A stretch of 64,000 bases of DNA, taken from assembly GCA_035582835.1 (NCBI GenBank), contig JAYKAV010003060.1, positions 40,375 to 104,374 of the forward strand. The letters are read 5' to 3'. Positions 58,255-64,000 of the stretch are shown one piece after another. Within the stretch, counting starts at the first letter, position 1. Every line of letters begins with the position of its first letter. The notes below the pieces were generated by a model, which saw only the letters and a list, made by a program, of their open reading frames with translations, had not been told where the DNA came from and searched no databases. Both the position numbers and the translations under genes were made by a program. Origin of the DNA: Phoebastria nigripes. Taxonomy: Eukaryota; Chordata; Aves; Procellariiformes; Diomedeidae.

Positions 58255-58622
58255 GTTAGATAGCCTCGGGNATGGCTGGGCAGGTGCTGAGAACAAGGAC
58301 ACAGCACCTGTGCTCCAACTTGTGCCCGTTGCCTCTACTACCATGTTTTCTTGCATTGGGGAGCCAAAATTGCACACAGACCTTCAGATGTAGTGCCACA
58401 AGCACTGAATAGAGGGAAATAATCCCCTCTGTTGACCTGCTGGCTACACCTTTGCTCATGCAGCCCAGGAGGCTGTTGGCCTTCCTTGCTGCCAGGGCAC
58501 ATTGCTGGCTCATGGTCAACTTGGTGTCCACCAGGACCGCCAGGCCCTTTTCTCCAGAGCTGCTTCCTCGCCAGCTGGAACTCAGCCTACACTGTAGCAC
58601 GGGGTTAATGCCTCCCAGGTAC
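58255..58622 (-). mobile_element. CR1 LINE fragment with internal deletion
   Basis: Minus-oriented CR1 RT segment: SSWRGSSSGEKGLAVLVDTK, then RKANSLLGCMSKGVASRSTE and VCVQFWLPNARKHG, followed directly by SRGNGHKLEHR. In intact copies those last two phrases are separated by roughly 70 residues, so an internal part is missing. The 3'UTR is absent too. Confidence 0.85.
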
Positions 58623-61600
58623 ACAACATAATGTAGTATATTAACAGACTAGCACACAATATCACAAGTAAACAGTAATGTTAATAAAACTAATCTATAT
58701 CAATCACGGTTCTTAAAGGGCAAACTGCAGATTAGCATCGTGCGTGCACCTTGATTTTCACGGTGTCAGTTGATTTGCTGTACTAGATCAGGGCATTCTC
58801 CCATCCAGGTACCACACAGTACAGGTACAANGTTAACATCGCAGCAATCTTAGATGCAGGAAATACGCGCTGTTTATCTCCCTGTTATCACCGAGAAAGC
58901 TCCAAGCTGCACAATAACATTGTGCTTCAGGGAGAACTTTGACTTTCATAAAGCCAAGATGATCTAACAATGGGAATTTATTACTTCTAAGATTTTCTGT
59001 CTGAACACAGAAAATGTCCCTGACTCCTGGTGCAAAATTTTCTGTTAGCCACAAAACCCTCTTGCTCAGGGGATTTGAAGGCCAGATCCTGGATTAGGAG
59101 AGCAGAGCATGAGAAAACCCATCCCCTGAGTAGAAGTGTGCCATTTCCTTGATGTAATACATATCTCTTGAAGGGCATCTGCGAGTTAATTGCCTTGTTA
59201 TTTAGGATTTATTTTTATTTTAATTGTTTGCCAGAGCTTTTGGAATTGAAGAAAATGAAATACTGCATAGTCATTGCATTTTTTATGGTCTTGTTTGGGG
59301 ACAAAAGTGAGATTTTAGTTAACATGAAAACTTGTGTGGAAACTTTCCACCTCAGTTTAGATTTACATGTTTTCCAACAACAATAGAACCAATGAATTTT
59401 ACAGGTGTTTAAGAAATACAAAATATTTGTAGTTTTGGTTTTGATTTTTATTAAAAACCTGAAAGTTTAACTGGAAGCTTAAAACAAATGAAAGTGCTTT
59501 TTTTTTTTTTNAATGTGAAAATTGACTGGCACTTTATGATCAGCTCTGATATAAATGTTTTTTAAGAAGTTTAATTGGNCAATGACAAACTGAGCACAGG
59601 AAAAGGAAAACATCAGTAATACATAATCCTATCCTAATTCTCATTGTGAAGACTTTGAATTATGGGCACTGCACAATTTTATCCTGCAGTGAATAATCCT
59701 TTTCTTTTGCGTAACCTACTAGAAATAACACAGACTTTTTCCCATGTTTAAACCAGGCTTTTGTATGCTGCATTGGCCTCATCTGTAATCTCCTCTCTAG
59801 ATAGAAGGTCACAAATTTTCAGAACTGAGTAATGTGCAGGGAACAGAATTTTACAAGGTACACCAAGTTACTGATATGCAAAGCCACTCACTGCTATTGC
59901 GAAATAATTAATACCCAGGAGGAAGTCAGATGGAAGGAAATTGGAGGGAAGGACATCAGACATAGAGCTCCCACTTTCTTTCTGCAGCACAGACTTGATA
60001 AAGTTAAGCAAACTGATGACTAAAGGGAGATTAATCTCTGCCTCCTTTGAGGGGAGTGTCCCTGGGACACCCAGGGCAGGACCCAGTTGAACTGCCTGAG
60101 ATGCCCAACTAGCACCCAAGTTCTCCATGCCTATGGAGGCACTCCTTCGTAATTGGGATGAGCTTTTTTCCCACCAGCTTTGACTATTTCAAAGTTAGAT
60201 GTTTAACGTAGGTCACCTGGGTCCCCTCTCTGCTCAGCGGATGGCAGTGCTACAGTCAGCCATTGGAGGGCAATCCTTGACACCCACCTTAGGACAGGAT
60301 GAATAACCCTCTCAACTTGCCAGTCTTTCCGTGTCTCCCATAGGAGCCCAGAAGACTAGCTTTCTATTAGACCTGCTAAACCAGATGTCCAACCTTGACA
60401 GCTGCAGTGAGGTGAGACAAGTCCTGCCTTGATTACTCACTTTCCCTGTATAATAAAAGCAGAGGCAGGAATCCTTGAAGGCCCCAAGGAAGATTATGTT
60501 GGCCTTGGTGCATGCATATAAGATAGGCAGACAGGATCTCCTGAGTGCTAATTTTCAAAGGCACCTGCTGACCACCCAGGGAATTTAGGTACTTGCTTTA
60601 GGAGGATGGCTTCACTAGGTGCCTAACATTTAAATGCAAAGAAGAGTCACACCCTCAGGTGAGGCAGCTGCATTGCACCTCACTCACAAGCCTACTGCCA
60701 GGGGCAGGATGCCGGGTGTTTAACCATGGTGTGTGACGAGGCCTTAGGTATGTCATAGTTACAGCTTGGACTGATGCCCTTTTCTGTGGTCACCATGTGG
60801 TGTGAGAGAACGCAAATGGGTCCTGCCACCAGACCCAGCTCTGGTGCCCTTTGTAGGGTCTGGGACTCCTGTCTAACTTCCCTTTGGCTCAAAAATGCAG
60901 TGCTTCAGCCTCCCCGACCCCCTGCTTGCCTCCGTGTGCTCCTTCAGAGCTCCAGCTAACAGAGGAATGTCCCAACCGCTTAACTTTTGTGCGAGAATTT
61001 GGGAGCCACAGATCTTTGTAAAATACCTGAAGAACAGAGTACATACCAGGACTCCTGATAGGTTTTCGAGACACTTCTCCTGCCTCTTCGGTGAATCTGA
61101 GGTATGGTGCTGTTTTGCATCTGGCCCTGTCCCACTTGCCTTTCTCCTTCCTATTTATCCCATATTGCCCACATATTGGTGCAGAACCTCAAACAGAGGT
61201 CATGGACTTGCTGTAGCTTTCTCTCCACTTCTCTGCTCCTCTGGCTTTAATGCCTGAGTGTTAGGAAGCTTTTGTAAGCAGAGCAGTAAGCTGAGCAGTT
61301 TGGAAAGCAGTACAGTACCCTGCTTTGGACACGGGTGCAGAACAAAATGCCACCCCTGTCTCTTTCTGGATATACCTTACCCTGCCATGGTGCTCACTCT
61401 CACCAAAGAGAAGAGTTTACTGAAAGGATTTACCAAAGATAGGAGGAATCATCTGAAAATGTGTTTTGTGAAATATGGCTTTGCAAGGTACAAGACACTG
61501 ATGGCCACCATCCAATCCTTGGATGCAGCGTGGAAGGTCTTTCAGTTCTGTTTTCCCAAGTCAGAGCCAGCGTAATATTCTGTCTAGACTGATAATTTGA

Positions 61601-61880
61601 TAATCTTGATGTGTACAAATAAACATGTGTGCATAGGCATATGTGTGAAAATGCCATTTGTAATGCAAGAAAATATTNGATATTTCAAAGAAATATAATG
61701 CTCTAGGTTTTTATGTTTTTCAAAAACATCCTTGCAGATCTCCATTAGTCTATGCAGTCATGTTGCCCTCTGTTGACTTCAGTGTGTGCCTGCAGCTTTC
61801 CTCCTCTAGCTGCAAGTCAGAGCTGACTCTTGCTCTCAGGGCAGCTAACCAGAAGACTTCATGGTGCAGTTCATTGTCCT
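58623..61880. other. intergenic sequence, no gene seen
   Basis: 3.3 kb without a recognisable gene or repeat. Short open frames only, the longest 120 codons at 60895-61257, with no known domain. Confidence 0.5.
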
Positions 61881-61884
61881 GACA

Positions 61885-62472
61885 CAGAATCACAGAATGG
61901 TTGAGGTTGGAAGNGATCTCTGGAGGTCATGTTGTCCAACCCCCTGCTGAAGCAGGGTCACCAAGAACTGGTTGCCCAGGACCATGTCTGGATGGCTTTT
62001 GAGTATCTCCAAGGATGGAGACTCCACAACCTCCCTGGGCAACCTGTGCCAGTGCTCGGTCACCCTCACAGTGAAAAGGTGTTTCCTGATGTTCAGAGGG
62101 AACCTCCTGTGTTTCAGTTTGTGCCCATTGCCTCTGGTCCTGTCATTGGGCACCACTGGAAAGAGCCGGGCTCCGTCCTCTTTGCACCCTCCCTTCAGGT
62201 ATTCATGTACATTGATGAGATCCCCCTGAGCGTTCTCTTCTCCAGGCTGAACAGTCCCAGCTCTCTCAGCCTTTCCTCACAGGAGAGATGCTCCAGTCCC
62301 TTCATCATCTTTGTGGCCCTTCGTTGGACTCTCTCCGGTACGTCCATGTCTCTCCTGTACTGGGGAGCCCAGAACTGGACCCAGCACTCCAGCTGTGGCC
62401 TCACCAGTGCTGAGCAGAGGGGAAGGATCACCTCCTTCGACCTGCTGGCAATACTTTGCCTAATGCAGCCTG
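61885..62472 (-). mobile_element. CR1 LINE, 5'-truncated
   Basis: About 590 bp, minus orientation: antisense 3' tail CACAGAATCACAGAATGGTT, then RT C-terminal phrases [20 protein letters not shown] and [20 protein letters not shown]. The frame is broken between 62156 and 62195. It belongs to a different CR1 subgroup from the 25.4-kb copy ([14 protein letters not shown] versus [14 protein letters not shown]). Confidence 0.93.
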
Positions 62473-64000
62473 GGAGCCTTGGGAGCCTGGTTTGCTGTAA
62501 GGGGACATTTCATGCGTACTGATGAATGCAATAAAAAGCAGGAGTGTACCCAGGTACCGTAACCTCCGTGTTCACAAAAGGAGTGCCACAACCAAAGAAA
62601 GGTGAGGTAGAGTCATGCCAGGAGCAACAGAACAAAAAGCACTCGGGTGATCGTGGTTTACAACTACCACAGTCCTAAAGGCAATCCACTAAGGATCTGC
62701 TCTTTATGGTCTTTATTACTCAGAGATGTAAAACCTCAAGAAAATATTTTAACAACCTCCAAATTCCAGCAAAGTCCCCAGGAAGGTTCAGAAAGGCAGT
62801 CCCAGCCACCACGACCCCAAGTGACACTCAGCTAATGGGCAAGGCTGTTCAGAGGTGACTGCCAGGCCTGCGGCGAACNGGAGGGAGGGGTCCAGCCCTG
62901 CGCTTACCTATGCCCCTTTGCCTCCCCACTTCCCCTGTCCACCAAGACATACTTTGATGCTTTCTGCATTTCTCCGGGTCCCCTACAGNCTCTCGCTACT
63001 CCTGGGTCCCTTCACAATCGCCACACAAGCCCCCTTCCCTTCGGTGGCCAGGGTAATCATCAGCATCTTCTCTAATTTGAGAAAACTTCATGGTGCAGCA
63101 TGAACCCCGTGGCTGATCCTTCCGGCTGGGACACAGGGAGTGCAAAGAGATGCTGCATCTCTGCAGAGATTTCCCCACGGGGCTTTCCAGCAGGTCTGCT
63201 GGAGATTTGGCTTCACCCTCAGAGGGGGACGGGGATGGGCAGCCATCTGCTCTGCCCTGTCCTGTTCTTGCACTTGCTACCCAGACATTGCACTCTTAGC
63301 AAGACATGACGTGCCCAAAGCGTGTCCTTCAGAGCCTCGAGTCATTTCTTGTCGCAGAAAATGGTCTTGTTCATTGCTAACAATAACAACGTGCTCACAG
63401 CATTTAGATCTATGTCTGAAAAAAATTTAATTTCCCCAGAAATACTCACGTGCTGCTGAGCACTGCCTGTGCAGAGGGGAGGGCTCCGGTACCCTGCTGC
63501 GCACCAGGGCTGGGAGGCCGGGGGAAAGGCCATGGGGAATTAAAACCTGTTGGCTGAGTACTTTCAGTTAGGTACAGCTGGAGGATTTTTGCTTTTTATT
63601 CTCCTTGGTCTGCTCATTAGTGAGGATGGGAGGAAACGATGGGGCCATGATTCTTTTGCTGCAAGCATTGAGGACTCCGGGATGCTTTCTCATTAGCCAG
63701 CCTAAGAGTTAGGGATTTAAATGTAAAAATATCAGGCACATCCAGTCTCCAGTGTTGCAATCAGAGAAATCCTTATGTAGAAAGTCAGAAGAGGAATTCT
63801 GCCCACTGAATATGGCCTTTCATTTTGAACCCAGGCGCTTTCACACAGTGTTATTAGGTGCTGGCACCTTCATTAGCTAATGCACTTTCAACAGATCTGA
63901 CTGTATTTTATTAATGGGTGAATTGCTCTTCTCCCAGATGGGTCTTCTAAATAATGAAGAGGCGGATGAAACGTTCTACAAGTGGCTGGCAGAAGTCTCG
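62473..64000. other. intergenic sequence to window end
   Basis: 1.5 kb with no supported gene. I looked for the first exons of DLD, the next gene in human, and saw none. Confidence 0.5.

Noticed and set aside
920..63000. Single N bases scattered through the window
   Set aside because: Assembly uncertainty, not biology; none falls inside a called coding exon.
62473..64000. Start of DLD, the next gene in human
   Set aside because: Searched for its N-terminal exons and a CpG island in the right-hand part of the window; none seen.
1..64000. CRISPR array, operon, tRNA, rRNA or prokaryotic defence system
   Set aside because: No regularly spaced repeats, no gene clusters with bacterial features and no RNA-gene folds seen; the window is plainly vertebrate nuclear DNA.

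Overview
This is a stretch of a bird genome. The evidence is several CR1 LINE copies in both orientations, two copies of an LTR type familiar from birds, and three vertebrate genes whose spliced exons translate into proteins I recognise. The gene order, SLC26A4 tail (+), CBLL1 (+), SLC26A3 (-), matches the order on human chromosome 7q. The LTR type suggests a neoavian bird rather than a galliform, but that is a weak inference. Runs of N and scattered single N bases show a draft assembly.

Layout. 1-5.2 kb: the last two coding exons of SLC26A4 (pendrin, an anion exchanger), then its probable long 3'UTR. 5.9-7.4 kb: a CpG island holding the CBLL1 promoter and its 13-nt first coding exon, with a 110-bp gap just inside intron 1. 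9.6-13.05 kb: CBLL1 exons 2-6, giving a complete 493-residue Hakai protein. 13-22.4 kb: CBLL1 3'UTR and intergenic DNA, with a solo LTR that has a clean 5-bp target-site duplication and an ancient CR1 remnant. 22.45-37.0 kb: all 20 coding exons of SLC26A3 (DRA) on the minus strand, giving a 755-residue protein with GT-AG introns throughout. Two of its introns carry CR1 copies. 37-41 kb: probable first intron and a tentative promoter and noncoding first exon. 41-64 kb: no gene I can support. This part holds CR1 fragments, a second LTR that keeps CRE and TATA motifs, and ordinary unique sequence. The next gene in the human order (DLD) is not visible.

The two SLC26 genes are paralogous multipass anion exchangers with a cytosolic STAS domain. 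CBLL1 is an unrelated RING E3 ligase and part of the m6A-writer accessory complex. Nothing here suggests the genes act together; they are neighbours by ancestry. I found no CRISPR array, operon, tRNA or rRNA and no convincing unknown multi-gene system. The most useful leads are the tentative SLC26A3 promoter with an HNF1-like site, the overlapping upstream ORF at CBLL1, the competing splice donors in SLC26A3 exon 5, and the repeat insertions around the SLC26A3 exons.
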